A stretch of DNA of 64,000 nucleotides. Origin: Gigaspora rosea. Lineage: Eukaryota; Glomeromycota; Glomeromycetes; Diversisporales; Gigasporaceae. Each line of letters starts with the position of its first letter. Positions within the stretch are counted from its first letter, which is position 1. Below, piece after piece: positions 12,785 to 23,431 of the stretch. The notes under the pieces were generated by a model. That model worked only from the letters and a program-made list of their open reading frames with translations, had not been told where the DNA came from and ran no database searches. The translations under genes were made by a program, and so were the position numbers. The stretch is from positions 274,435 through 338,434 of the forward strand of contig QKWP01000225.1 of assembly GCA_003550325.1 (NCBI GenBank), given 5' to 3'.

Positions 12785-12898
12785 TGACAAAGAATACGCA
12801 ATCAAAAAACAAAATGTCCTGATTAAGGTTGTCTAAAGAAGTGTGACAAAGAATACCCAATCAAAAGACAAAATGCCTGATTATGGTTGTCATTTAGT
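12785..12898. repeat. 54-57-bp tandem duplication
   Basis: Two adjacent copies share TTGACAAAGAATACGCAATC / GTGACAAAGAATACCCAATC, then AAAA(G)ACAAAATG, CCTGATTA and GGTTGTC. They differ at about six positions. Confidence 0.7.
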
Positions 12899-12940
12899 AG
12901 TATAAAGATTAAAGATTTACTGAAACAAATTCTATTCTAG

Positions 12941-13180
12941 ATCTATGTAGAGCCAACTTCAAATAATCATTCTTCTCGGGCCTCTAAATCAAAAAATACT
13001 CACACAAGTTCAAAAAGCTCTAGCTCTAAAGCTGCTTCTCAACCTGTCAAGTTTAACACAACAACTAGAGCTACTTCAAAGAGTCAAGGGCACCTTAATG
13101 CTAAAAGTGGTAAATTTGGATATCATCGTGGAGAAAAAAATAAGGAGGGTAACTTTAATAATAATGTTGAAATAGATTAA
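12941..13180 (+). CDS. Possible last exon of an unknown Ser/Lys-rich protein
   Basis: An open frame of 79 codons with no ATG follows a good splice acceptor (TTCTATTCTAG at 12930-12940) and ends with TAA at 13178-13180. Its product is rich in Ser, Lys, Thr and Asn, with NHSSRASKSKNTHTSSKSSS and, near the end, GKFGYHRGEKNKEGNFNNN. Codon content differs clearly from the AT-only flanks, which argues for a real or recently real exon. No upstream exon was found. It could be the tail of a lost gene or of a transposon protein; I do not recognise the family. Confidence 0.35.
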   Translation: MYVEPTSNNHSSRASKSKNTHTSSKSSSSKAASQPVKFNTTTRATSKSQGHLNAKSGKFGYHRGEKNKEGNFNNNVEID

Positions 13181-13334
13181 TAGAAATTTAATATAATAGC
13201 TGCAATTTTTCTGTCATATTGCTACATGTAAAATGGTATAATTAATAAATTGATATGTTTAATGCTACTATCAACAAGCTTATATTTCGCATAAATTGAG
13301 TAGAAATTTGAAATGTATATGAATATAATCAAGT

Positions 13335-13648
13335 ATAAATTAGTTTCAACAATAATATATAAATATCTTAGATATATATATTATTATAGAATATTAGGAT
13401 ATGTTGTATAAATTTTCTGATATTGGTATCAAATATGAAGATATTTCATATAAATTTCACAGACATTTTGAAAATATCGTATAAATATTAACTAGTTCCT
13501 ATAATAATATATATAGATATCTTAGATATATATATTATCATAGAATATTAAGATATGTCGTAAAAATTTTCAGATATTGGTATCGTATATGACGATATGT
13601 TATAAAATTTTGCAGATATTTTGGAAATATCGCATAAATATTAGAACA
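13335..13648. repeat. About 155-bp tandem duplication
   Basis: Two copies (about 13335-13490 and 13491-13648) share TATCTTAGATATATATATTA, AGAATATTAGGATATG, GATATTGGTATC and the closing AAATATCGTATAAATATTA. Divergence is roughly 15 percent by eye. Downstream to about 13830 related words (GATATGT, ACATATCG) continue in degenerate form. Confidence 0.65.
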
Positions 13649-14191
13649 TTATATACATTACATAAAGCTGTAAGAAACTGATCGATATGTGCTAAGCTGA
13701 TAGGCTGCAAATACGCGCCAAATATCGGCTAGCTATCACATGACACATATCAGAAAGTTTCTGTAACATATCGTTGCAATTTATGTGACCTATCGTCTTA
13801 CCGATAGGGCACAGAAATTTTATAGTTGGACCTGTGATATATAACTATATATTCTGGCCTATTAACCAAACAAAGGAAGCAAAAGTCACGTGACCCATTT
13901 TTTTTGAATCATCAGTTGATCAGAAGGGTTTGTACAACCTGACCTCTGACCACACTCGTGATCAACTATGTAAAATTACTCACCGATTTTTATAAGTTAT
14001 TGCTTATTGGCTGTGCATTAGATAGTTATTGTATGAGTGTAGTGAATAACCCATTATATATATACAGACTTATAATTAAATCCTGTGTCTTCAGCACGGA
14101 ATATGAACCTGTATATGTAATGAGTTATTTACTACTATCTATACAATAACTATAAATTATCATATAGTGGGTGAAAAAATATCAGTACGGG

Positions 14192-14438
14192 CAGTGTTGT
14201 CACTTAAACACCTTTTGGACATTTTGGACATTTTTTCAAATTAAAATTACTTAAAATTTTATTAAGATAATCTATTTTAATTTTTTCACCAATGAGTCCA
14301 GCACCTAAAAAAATATATAATTATATATTTTTTTAAATTACTTTATTGATTAGTTAAACATGGGACATAGGCTTGGATGATTTTGGAGAATTTGGATATT
14401 GGACAAAAAACATAGTATGGACACGTCCAAGTGACAAC
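14192..14438. mobile_element. Candidate hAT-type MITE
   Basis: The left end CAGTGTTGTCACTT is mirrored by AAGTGACAAC near 14428-14438, and CCTTTTGGACATTTTGGACA is answered by TTGGATATTGGACAAAAAAC. CAGTG at the end fits the hAT terminus. The outermost bases at the right do not match and no 8-bp duplication is clear, so the right end is unsure. Confidence 0.4.
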
Positions 14439-14440
14439 GG

Positions 14441-14514
14441 GTATGTATATCATTGATCAAATCAAATATTTGTCAAAGACAAATATTTGATTTGATCACT
14501 GATATACATACACA
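14441..14514. repeat. 74-bp near-perfect hairpin
   Basis: GTATGTATATCATTGATCAA followed by ATCAAATATTTGTC is mirrored across an AAA loop by GACAAATATTTGAT and TTGATCACTGATATACATAC. Both arms are about 35 bp with one or two mismatches. It directly follows the candidate hAT-type MITE. Confidence 0.7.
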
Positions 14515-14699
14515 TACTACCATACTGACATATTTTATTTTTACTCAGGTGAAAGTCACACAATATACAAGTTTTATTATTTTTCTATAAATCGGTTAGT
14601 GGTTAGGTAGATGATGTTATAGTATGTGTTTATATTATATTATTAAGGATTTCATTTATTTCATATTTATTTATAATAATACATATAATATTTTTAATA

Positions 14700-15330
14700 A
14701 TTACATAACCTATCGCTACTATCTAACCTAAGCACACTTTTGCTTCTAAGCCTAACCCTAATACTAAACCCATATAGCTACTATATAACCTATTACTACA
14801 CTATACTATCTAATCCTAACCCTAAACGCTTTAGCAAAATATAGTATGATACAGCACACAGCACAAGCAAAATACAGCACGACGCAATACTGGTACAACA
14901 CGGTACTAGTGAAATAACACGACACAGCATGACTGAAATCAACTTGGTATGACATAGAAACTCTGGTAAGTGACGAAAAGGTGCACCAGCACAGCGACGA
15001 AAAAAGGCTCCAACAAATGACAAAAATAGCAACGAAAAGAGGCACCAAAGAACAATATACCAATGATGAAAAAGGCCTAAAGAACAATCCACCAAAAACA
15101 AAAAAAGCATCTACGAACGACGACATCAGCGACAAAAAGAAACACCAACAGACAACATTAGCGGTGATGAAATAAGACCACTCTGGGAAATACCAATTAT
15201 TCCAAAAAACAATACTACCCTATGCAAGAACATTGGAGAAAACGAAAGACAAGTCACAGAAATATAAACTACTAAACCCAAAGGAAATCTAATGACGACA
15301 CCAACGACAACACATCATTTAATCGCATTA
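14700..15330. other. T-poor, A/C/G-rich low-complexity stretch
   Basis: The plus strand here is strikingly poor in T from about 14835 on, with words such as ACAGCAC, ACGACA, GGTAC and AACAA. At the left edge CCTAACCCTAA appears twice, but scattered, not as a telomere array. Overlapping long ORFs on both strands arise from the skewed composition. No gene is supported. Confidence 0.4.
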
Positions 15331-15341
15331 ATCTTTCATTT

Positions 15342-15594
15342 AGCGAGTAAGTATAAAGAGCATTTAATAATTTTACTACATAAAAACAGCAAAACAAGTT
15401 CATAAATAAGAATACAAATACTTATTTACTATTACGTACAAATTATTTCATCAGCATTAATTTAGTCTATGAGTATAAAGAACAATTAATAATTTTACTA
15501 CATAAAAACAGCAAAGAAGTTCACAACACAAGAGCATAATTACTTATTTACCATTATGTATAAATTATTTCATTCGGATTAATTTATTAGTAAA
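15342..15594. repeat. About 125-bp tandem duplication
   Basis: The phrase GAGTATAAAGA..ATTTAATAATTTTACTACAT, AAAAACAGCAAA, AAGTTCA, TACTTATTTAC, ATTATTTCAT, ATTAATTTA occurs twice in the same order (about 15344-15470 and 15471-15594). Confidence 0.65.
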
Positions 15595-16291
15595 TATTAT
15601 TTACGTTCAATATAAAGTTAAGATTGCTTAAAAATAAACATTATATATAATATAGGTGTTATGAATATAAAAAATATACAAGTTGTAATGAAGATAACAC
15701 CAAACCCACATGGTATCAATCATGCAATCCTAATATACAGTGCATTTCACCTAAAGCTATCGTCTAAAATACACTAAGTTCAAATCAAAATAACTTCACC
15801 AAGATTATATATTTACTAATTTTTTTATACAAAGTATTTTTTATCAATTTATTTACAAATTCATTAAAAAAATTTAATAATTAATAAGCTAAAAAATTTG
15901 TTATATCAATTTAAAAATTATACAATTTTATATATCTTATATATATATTTAAAAAAATTAGCACTAGTCATGTAATAAAATCGGCCAATAAAATTTGATC
16001 CACGTGACCAACTACCAATAAAATCGCTTAAATTATATATAGGCCAGAACAAAATTTGTATAACATAAAATTCTTGCGCAAACTGCATTTTATATTGTAT
16101 ATATGCCCAAAAAAAGACATATTTGAAAGTTTATCTGCAGATTTTAGAAAGAAAGATGGTGTGCTTGGTAGGCTTGTATTAGGCGTGCTGCTCTTGTTTG
16201 GCATTGTGATCAAATTTAAATCTTTCATGTTATTTCTTGCAATATTTTTTGAATTATTGTGCTAAATTACTAAATGCAATCCTACATTGAT

Positions 16292-16995
16292 TTATAGATG
16301 AGTGCTAATACGACAAGCTGATTTTCCGGAATCATCATATAACAAAGATAAAGCCCATAAATTAAAATAAACAACGCCAATAATGGGTAGATATTGAATA
16401 TGTTGGGATAATCTAGGCCTCATGATTCTGAAGTTGAATTGGCATTGAGCAACTAACCAAAAAAGAATGTAATGGAATTCATATTCTCGCAAAAATCAAA
16501 AGTTAATTAATAGTTATAATAGAGTAAAATCAGGTAAATAAGAAAAAAAGGAAATAGATGAATATACAGTACAAAGCTTTAAGCCCAATTACCTCTTTTT
16601 TTCACACAATTCATAGGGTAAGATAAGGACCCCCGAAATATACATAGATAGGTCAGGTTAATTATAGGGTTACTAAAAAAGGAAAGATCTGCAAAAAAAC
16701 TTCAAAAATAAGCAAAAAATTACTATAAATAGAAAAGATCTGCAGAAAAATCTCAAAAATAAGCAAACTCATATCTGACCTATCTATGTATGTTTCGGGG
16801 TCCTATAAGATAGATAAGATGGAATACGATAGAAGGTTTTATGAATTTTGTAAAAAAGTATAAATAAAACAAGAATGCGGATTATTGATAGCTCAAAAAG
16901 TATTTGCCTCTTAAATAAAAAAAAGCCTTACTTCGCATTTTTGTCTTAATAATTCTTGAATAACTTGTACACATCGAGTAGAGCCAGTCATTTTT
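16292..16995 (-). CDS. Weak candidate two-exon gene with a MITE in its intron
   Basis: Minus strand. A first exon from an ATG at about 16993-16995 would read MTGSTRCVQVIQELLRQKCE and stop at a GTAAGG donor near 16932. A possible last exon (about 16490 to 16292) reads EYEFHYILFWLVAQCQFNFR, MRPRLSQHIQYLPIIG, FNLWALSLLYDDSGKSA. A candidate acceptor TTTTTGCGAG lies just before it. The amino acid content is plausible for a real protein and unlike random AT-rich translation. The 16626-16804 MITE would lie in the intron. I do not recognise the product. Confidence 0.25.
16626..16804. mobile_element. 179-bp MITE with AGGACCCCCGAAA ends
   Basis: AGGACCCCCGAAATATACAT followed by AGATAGGTCAG is answered by CTGACCTATCT and ATGTATGTTTCGGGGTCCT. 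Inverted repeats are about 31 bp. The trinucleotide ATA flanks both ends (16623-16625, 16805-16807), a 3-bp duplication as in PIF/Harbinger elements. Inside, AGATCTGCA, AAAAA and AAAAATAAGCAAA occur twice. Confidence 0.65.
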
Positions 16996-17171
16996 TTGTT
17001 GCTATAAGGCACTGCAAAATTGATCAGATACTTTTTTTTAAGTAAAAAAAAATAAACAAAATGACACTTGCCAAATTTCCAGGTAATGGCTCAGAAAATA
17101 TTATAGAAGTAACATCCTGTCTTATTCTGTATAAGAACTGTTTATATTTATGACAATTTCTGTTTTGTAGT

Positions 17172-19255
17172 ATGGGTCGTATTAAAAAAAGTCTATTAAT
17201 TCGTTGTGCACGCGCGAAAAAAGCACGTGAACAAAGAAAGGTTAATAACGAGGATAACTTACTAGTAATCGAAGGTGATAGTTATGACCTAGAGGATGAA
17301 GAAGCAGCAGAAATAGTGCTTAATAAGATTATGCAAAATGCCCAAAAATTGAACTTTAATAAAAATTCACGAAGATACACCAGAAATTCTGATCGAACAA
17401 GATAGCAAAAGGTATGACAAAATCGTATGGATACAGCAGGGTATTCTAAAATAACTCAGTTTTAGCTCTACGAATAATTTAAGTTTAAATAACGAAGTAA
17501 CAGAAAATCTATTAAATTCTGAAAGTGATCATGATGAAGAAAAATGTGAACAAAACCTTCAAGAAACCGAAGAAAGAGTACAAAATTTAATAGACACCAC
17601 AGAAATGTCGAAGACTGATAAGGTGAAATATACCTCCGTAATCCATTATATATGCCTTATTTAATGTGGCTCATTTAAAACAGAAGCAAGTCAAGTTGTG
17701 GCAATGATTCACAATGGTGGTGTGTATCGTGCTAGATGTATAAGAGCATAGGGAAAAAGATGCTTGGAAGATAATCTCCTACCTCCATCTCAATATGAAA
17801 AACATCTGTCACAATCACTTCTTCATGATGAAGATGTTTCTTTAAAAATCGCAAATTATTTAAGAGCAACAAAATTCAAAGTAAATCCAAGGCTTGTTAA
17901 ACAATATTTCGAAAATAATATTTTGTCTGAACTTCAAATTGATGTAGTGCAAACAATTTCCTTGACTACGGCATGGTGTTGGATAAAAAAAATAGGATTT
18001 TATTATAAACGATACCAAAAAGGTGTATACATAGACGGCCATGAGTGAGAGGATGTGGTTGCATATAGTAAAGTCTTTTACAAAATATGAAAAAATATAA
18101 AAGATTAATGCCGAAGTGGAACGGTATTAATTGCGACGTTTGCGAAGAGCCAAATCTCTTACCTGGTGAACAAAAACATATCCTAATTACTCATGATGAA
18201 TGTACCTTCCATTCCTATGATGGCACTTGTAAGTTCTGGGCACCTAAAGATGAACAACCGTTAAAAAAAAAGGACTTGGAAAAGGACTTCACGTTAGCGA
18301 ATTTTTGATAGAGACTATCAGAAAATTGAATGACGAGGAAGGAGAAACAAGGTCAATTATGCAATTAGGTGTGAATAACAATGGATATTGGGATGAAGAA
18401 AATTACTCTCCCAAGTTAAAAATGCTTTATTAATATTCAAGAGAACTCATCCGGGATGTGTTGGAATTTGGGCATTCGACAATGCCACTAGTCACAAAGT
18501 AATGGCGCCTGATGCTCTAGTAGCTTCCAGAATGAATTTAAAACCTGGTGGTGCGCAGCCAGTAATGAGAGATACATAATAGAATGGAGAAACCCAAAAA
18601 ATGATATTCCCGGAGAATTATAAAGACCCTTCTTACGATTAAAGCAAAAAGGAATGAGAGAAATTCTTCAAGAAAGAGGTCTCTGGAAAGAAGGAATGTT
18701 GAAAGACTGTAAGGTACGTAAATCGAATCCTGAAATGGTAGATTGTTGCGCACTACACCTTCTTGCAAACCAGCCAGATTTTTTAAGTGAGCGTGGACTA
18801 ATTCAGCAAGAAATTGAAAAACGTGGTCATAAGGTAATTATTAAAATAGTTCTGCCTCATTTAGCCAATGAAAATTTATACCTACTACTAATCAAATGCT
18901 TAATATTAACTCTATGTAGAACAGAATCGTTACTAACAATTAACAATAAATCTTTACCTTAGGTGATTTTTTATCCAAAATTTCACCCAGAACTTAACTA
19001 CATCGAAATGTACTGGGTGCCGCAAAAAGACATGCTCGTGAAAGCTGCAATTACACATGGAAGGGATTACAGGAGACTGTTCCAACTGCACTCGATTCTG
19101 TTCCACTTGAAATTATCAGAAAACATGCAAGACTTTCTTACCGATGGATGGATGCGTATCGAAAAGGTTTGACAGGTCAAGCAGCTGAGTATGCTGTTAA
19201 AAAGCAAAAAAGACATCGCTCAATTAGTATAACAAATTTGGTTGAAAACGATTAG
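17172..19255 (+). pseudogene. Tc1/IS630-like DDE transposase gene, decayed
   Basis: The product would start MGRIKKSLLIRCARAKKARE, with an acidic region, then a helix-turn-helix-like middle (PRLVKQYFENN..TAWCWIKKIG). The DDE core is readable: D in LITHDECTFHSYDG (about 18195), D in WAFDNATSH (about 18478) and E in FHPELNYIEMYW (about 19005). The tail holds ARLSYRWMDAYRKGL and ends LVEND. An intron at 18834-18962 joins GHK to VIFYPKFHPE exactly. The same order of motifs is common in basidiomycete DDE proteins annotated as Tc1-like. Frame changes near 17400, 18300 and 18395, a TAA after VMRDT, and more around 18040 and 18620 break the gene. I could not find terminal inverted repeats, so the element's ends are unknown. 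Confidence 0.75.
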
Positions 19256-19492
19256 TTTATTTTCAATATTTTTGTAATATTCCATATATATATTTGTTAT
19301 AAAGGATATATTTTCTTAACTATTGAGCATTATAAAGTTAAAAAATTTTTCATCATACAGTAAAACAGTATATTTGCATGTGATGGCGATATGAAAATCG
19401 CTATATTTCTATTGGTCAATGGTACGTTACACTAGTGTTACACTGCAGGTAGAAAATTGGCGCATCTAAGTAAAAGGTGATGGCTTTAGGTG

Positions 19493-20660
19493 AAATGCAT
19501 TGTAGCAGCAAGGTGTACAAGCAGAAATAAGGATGTTGATGATTGCATAGAAAAGTTTCAAATTAGGGCCTTTATATATGAAGATGCGATTGAATGGATT
19601 CCATTTGATAGATTATCTGATGTTAAAGAAATTGGTAAAGGAGGATTTGGCTCTGTATATTCAGCAATTTGGGTGGATGGTATACGAAAAATTGAAAAAA
19701 TTAATAACGGTAATAGCTGTATCTACAAAAGAGCACGTGAACCATCCAGAATCGTTGCACTCAATACATTGCCTAGTTCTAAGGAAAATGAAGCCGATAA
19801 TCCTAATTTTTAAGGAAGTATGTCAGTTTATTCCTTTTATAATTTTTCTAATAGTTTATTGAACTAATTCATTATTTAAACTCAAGTTTGAAAGTCTTAT
19901 GGCATGTAAATTTAATTATATTAAGTTCGCAATATATGGTATAATTCAAAATATGGAAACAAATGAGTACTGTATTTCAGTATGCTAATAAATCGAGTCT
20001 TCATAAATATTTAAAATATAATTTTATTATAATTACATGGCAGAATAAATTGGCAATACTTAAAGACATTTCATGGGAATTATATCAAATTCACGTATAT
20101 TCAGATACATTCATGCTGATTTTCATAGTGGCAATATTCTGCAAGACCAACTATCTAATATCAACTCTTAAATCACAGATCTAGGCTTGACTAGAAAAAA
20201 AGATGAAAAAGTTTTAGAAGGTGACATTTATGGAGTTATGCCATATGTTGCACCAGAAGTTTTATCAGGCGAGCAACAGTTTACACAAGCAGCTGATATT
20301 TATGGGTTTGGAGTTATTATGGCATAAATGACAATTGTACAAAGACCTTTTGATGGTCATAAATTTGATCACAGACTTGCAGTAAAAATTTGTAGAGGAT
20401 TACGACCCGAGTTTGCTCCTGAAACACCTAAATGCTATATAGAATTTACTAAGAATTTTATGGATTCTGATCCATAAAAACGACCTAGAGCATTTGATGT
20501 TCATAAGATAATAGGAGGTTGACTTGATAAAATAGCTAGTTCAGATGATAATGAAATTAAAAAGCAATTCTTAGATGCGATAAAGTTATTAAAGCATTGC
20601 CAATATCAACACTTTCTTATGAAGTGTACACTAGCAAACTTATTAACACAAAATTAATTT
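19493..20660 (+). pseudogene. Tyrosine-kinase-like protein kinase, dead copy
   Basis: An N-terminal linker (DVDDCIEKFQIRAFIYEDAIEWIPFDRL) leads to a Gly-rich loop, KEIGKGGFGSVYSAIW (about 19627-19675). The beta-3 position reads VALNTLP, so the ATP-binding Lys is Asn. The catalytic loop reads IHADFHSGNILQD (Ala where the usual HRD has Arg) and the magnesium loop is DLGL. The activation-segment end is VMPYVAPEVLSGEQQFTQAA, then DIYGFGVIMA, RPFDG, LRPEFAPETPKCY and a KRPRAFDV-like block. An intron-like gap lies at about 19813-19960. Stops occur after NINS, after VIMA and after DSDP, and the frame shifts near 20110. I recall very large families of such kinases in Rhizophagus. The lost Lys, stops and frame change show a pseudogene, not an active pseudokinase. 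Confidence 0.8.
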
Positions 20661-20747
20661 CAAAGGCGATTAAAGGTAACTAAATTTAATAGCAAGTTCT
20701 GAAGCTTTAAAATATATTATTTCAAAATTCTATTAATGCCATCTAAG

Positions 20748-21360
20748 ATTGTTTGAGATTTTTTCAGGACCTATATACTTTCCTATTAATAAGAAAACTA
20801 TAAAGCATGATGAATTGTCCTTTGTAACTAATGAGCTATCAGTAGCACTTCAATTAAATCTCAAGAAACATGATTCAAAATGGATAACTATTTTTCGTAA
20901 AGGTATAGTTAATTGGTGGATCTCGTTTAATGAAATTAAAGTTGTCCCTGTTTAAAATTATGATTGGCATAATTTGAACTTACGTTGGTTAGAGTCAGGA
21001 AATTGCTAATCTAAAATAGTATACTGTATTACCATTGCAAAAAAATGATAGGTGAAGGTGCGCAGCAAGTACCCCATCGCTTTGGCTGGCATTGAATGAC
21101 TCAAGACCATATTTTGCATGCTCACTAAACGACAATTGGGATAATAATTATTCAGCTAGAACAAACCTTGAGTTAAACAAATGGTATCATATTTTCTGAA
21201 CTTCAAAAACGTATGGGACTCTACATAAATGGTGAATTGGTTGTATCCGAATTTGTAGAAAACATTATATTCAATGAATTTCCTTTGAAAATTGGGCATG
21301 GTGATAATAATATTCACCACACGAATTTTCAAGGATAAATGAGGTACGATTTACTATATT
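20748..21360 (+). pseudogene. LamG/concanavalin A-like domain, dead copy, C-terminal to the kinase relic
   Basis: Begins EIFSGPIYF, then HDELSFVTNELSVALQLNL and KWITIFRKG, LWLALNDSRPYF, LNDNWDNNYS, LELNKWYHI, GLYINGELVV and FPLKIGHGDNN. The same order appears in the cleaner copy at 30747-31448. The W-Y-H plus L-Y-I-N-G-E pattern is typical of LamG/ConA-like beta sandwiches. It sits about 90 bp after the kinase relic in the same direction, so both were probably one protein with a kinase and a beta-sandwich tail. Several stops and frame changes lie within (for example after KVVPV near 20955 and after KWYHIF). Confidence 0.55.
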
Positions 21361-21499
21361 TAAGATGCATTAAAAAAATCCGATATCTAATAAAAACTTA
21401 ATTTTTGTAGTAATTTCCGATATTATAATATTTTCTTATCTGCTAGTGAAGTTCTTAAAGAATACCGTAAGTTGGGTTCTAAAGAAAATTCAGATTAGG

Positions 21500-23431
21500 T
21501 AATATGAGTAATATGTGTCGATATTAGTATCGTATCGTTGCAATAAAATTTACGAACTTAATGCAGTAATATGTCTTCTATAATCACAGATACCAAAAAT
21601 TACCGTATGTGAAGTATAAATTATAATTTATATATGCATGTGATGTGTTGGTGCATCGTAGGGTGCGATTTATACATTTATCTTTATTTGTTTTATTTTT
21701 TCCAATTTTTATTTAATCGCTTTGAAAATCATATTTCATTTTTAAAATGAACGCGATTTAATGCTGCAAATAGTCCTTTTGCGATGACAACAATCACGAA
21801 CTTTTTTGATTCGTTCTATATCTTAGATCATTGTTATTAGATTATCAGAAATACACTATTAAATAAAACTTTATTTAATCAACAAATAAACAAAAACTTA
21901 TTATCGCTATTTGATCAAAATTTTGCTTTGATTGGTTTATTATCTGTTCTGAATTTATAAATAAACAGTCACTTATTTAATTAGATTCAGCCAATGAGTG
22001 TAACAATTACATATTTATTAATTGAAATATTTGAAATAATCTACATCGAGTATGAACTTTTTATTAAAGATAATTTACAAGTAACTGTTATAATGATCTA
22101 ATACTTTTCATGAAATTTTAAATTTTATATACTAAATATTGATTTTAAATTATAGCCTTATCTGAAAACTCCCTTGCATATTCCTTACACTTATAAATAA
22201 GACTAGGTAATGCACAGACTTAAGTGTCCTGAGCTAATTGTGACTGATTGATCACGCGTGATATGCAAATCTTTGGTGGATAATGCCAAATAATAAACGG
22301 GTATAAAGATCGTTAAAGCATTTTCGCCGATAAAAATTTCATTTCACTAACAAATTTTTTTTATAAATTACATTAACTTTCGCTCTAATTCTTAACCCAA
22401 CCCTAACGAACTACTTTGAGCTGTTGGTGAAATAAACTGTCGGTGAGATGAACTGTATTTGTCGTGAATTAATGTTGGTAAGTAATCTTGTTTGGAAATT
22501 AATTGTCGTTGAATTATTCTGTTATTGAAGACTAAGGTTACGTTTTTGATGAGTATAGAATTGCAATAAAATAATATATATATATATATATATTACATTC
22601 GAAATTACCGTTACATTAAGTTGTTTTGCAAATTACCATATCCAATAAAATTCAAGATTTGCGGATGCAAATCACTTATCACTCCAATCCTGTTTTTGGA
22701 TTATTTATGTGATTTTGAGTTGGCTGTGTATTATTATTACGTACTACACATAAAAGCCGCAATAATACTTGTCACGTAATTTCGAATTGCCCAAACAACA
22801 AAGTTTTTTTTTGAATGTATTTCGAATATAGTAACATAAAGGTTCAATTGGGTCAGATTATAGATTAACACGAATCAAACCTAAGACTTCGAATTAGGTC
22901 TGGTGTAATAATAATACAGTAATAGCAAAATACAATGCAAAAATAATGACTTCTTAAGAAATTAAATAAGATGCATAAAATCCTCAAATGCAAGATACTT
23001 TTTAAATTTTTACTAATTAATTCGCATTTTGTTTTAGAAAATCGTTATAAAGGTAATTGAGTAATATATCGATTAATGACAAACCTCATTTAGTAAGTTG
23101 TTTAAAATCCCTGAATAATTTACATTAGTCGAACATCTGTGTTTTAATCGCAGTCTTTATATTTACAAATATTTGCATAGTTTCGTTCGATCTTCCGTTC
23201 TTGCGATCTAAAAAAAGTTTGATATGTAGATAATGGTAACTTGGCACTGCCACAAATACAAAACATAGTATCAATGATGCACGAACATATGCAAATATTT
23301 ATGTGAGGCTCTTTACGTTAGCATATATATTTTCCATTTCCATTCCTTGTCTTTTTCGTCTGACTTTTAATAAATTAATTATAAAAGGCAAATAAATCGT
23401 TTTATGCTATTGTATTGTTGTAACGTCTAAT
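21500..23431. other. Gene-free stretch upstream of the WD40-channel gene
   Basis: No gene or element is supported. A short (AT)n run lies at about 22573-22594. CCAACCCTAACG at 22395 and the words TGTTGGTGAA, TGTCGGTGAG nearby are low-complexity. The last 120 bp before the next ATG contain CATATATATTTT (about 23321-23332), a possible TATA-like promoter element. Confidence 0.35.

Noticed and set aside
14745-14830. CCTAACCCTAA words as a telomere remnant
   Set aside because: Only two scattered copies with other sequence between; no array, and similar words appear at 22395 and 33103.
14796-15175. Overlapping long ORFs on both strands (104, 109 and 64 codons)
   Set aside because: They come from a T-poor low-complexity stretch, overlap each other on both strands, and show no domain or splice context.
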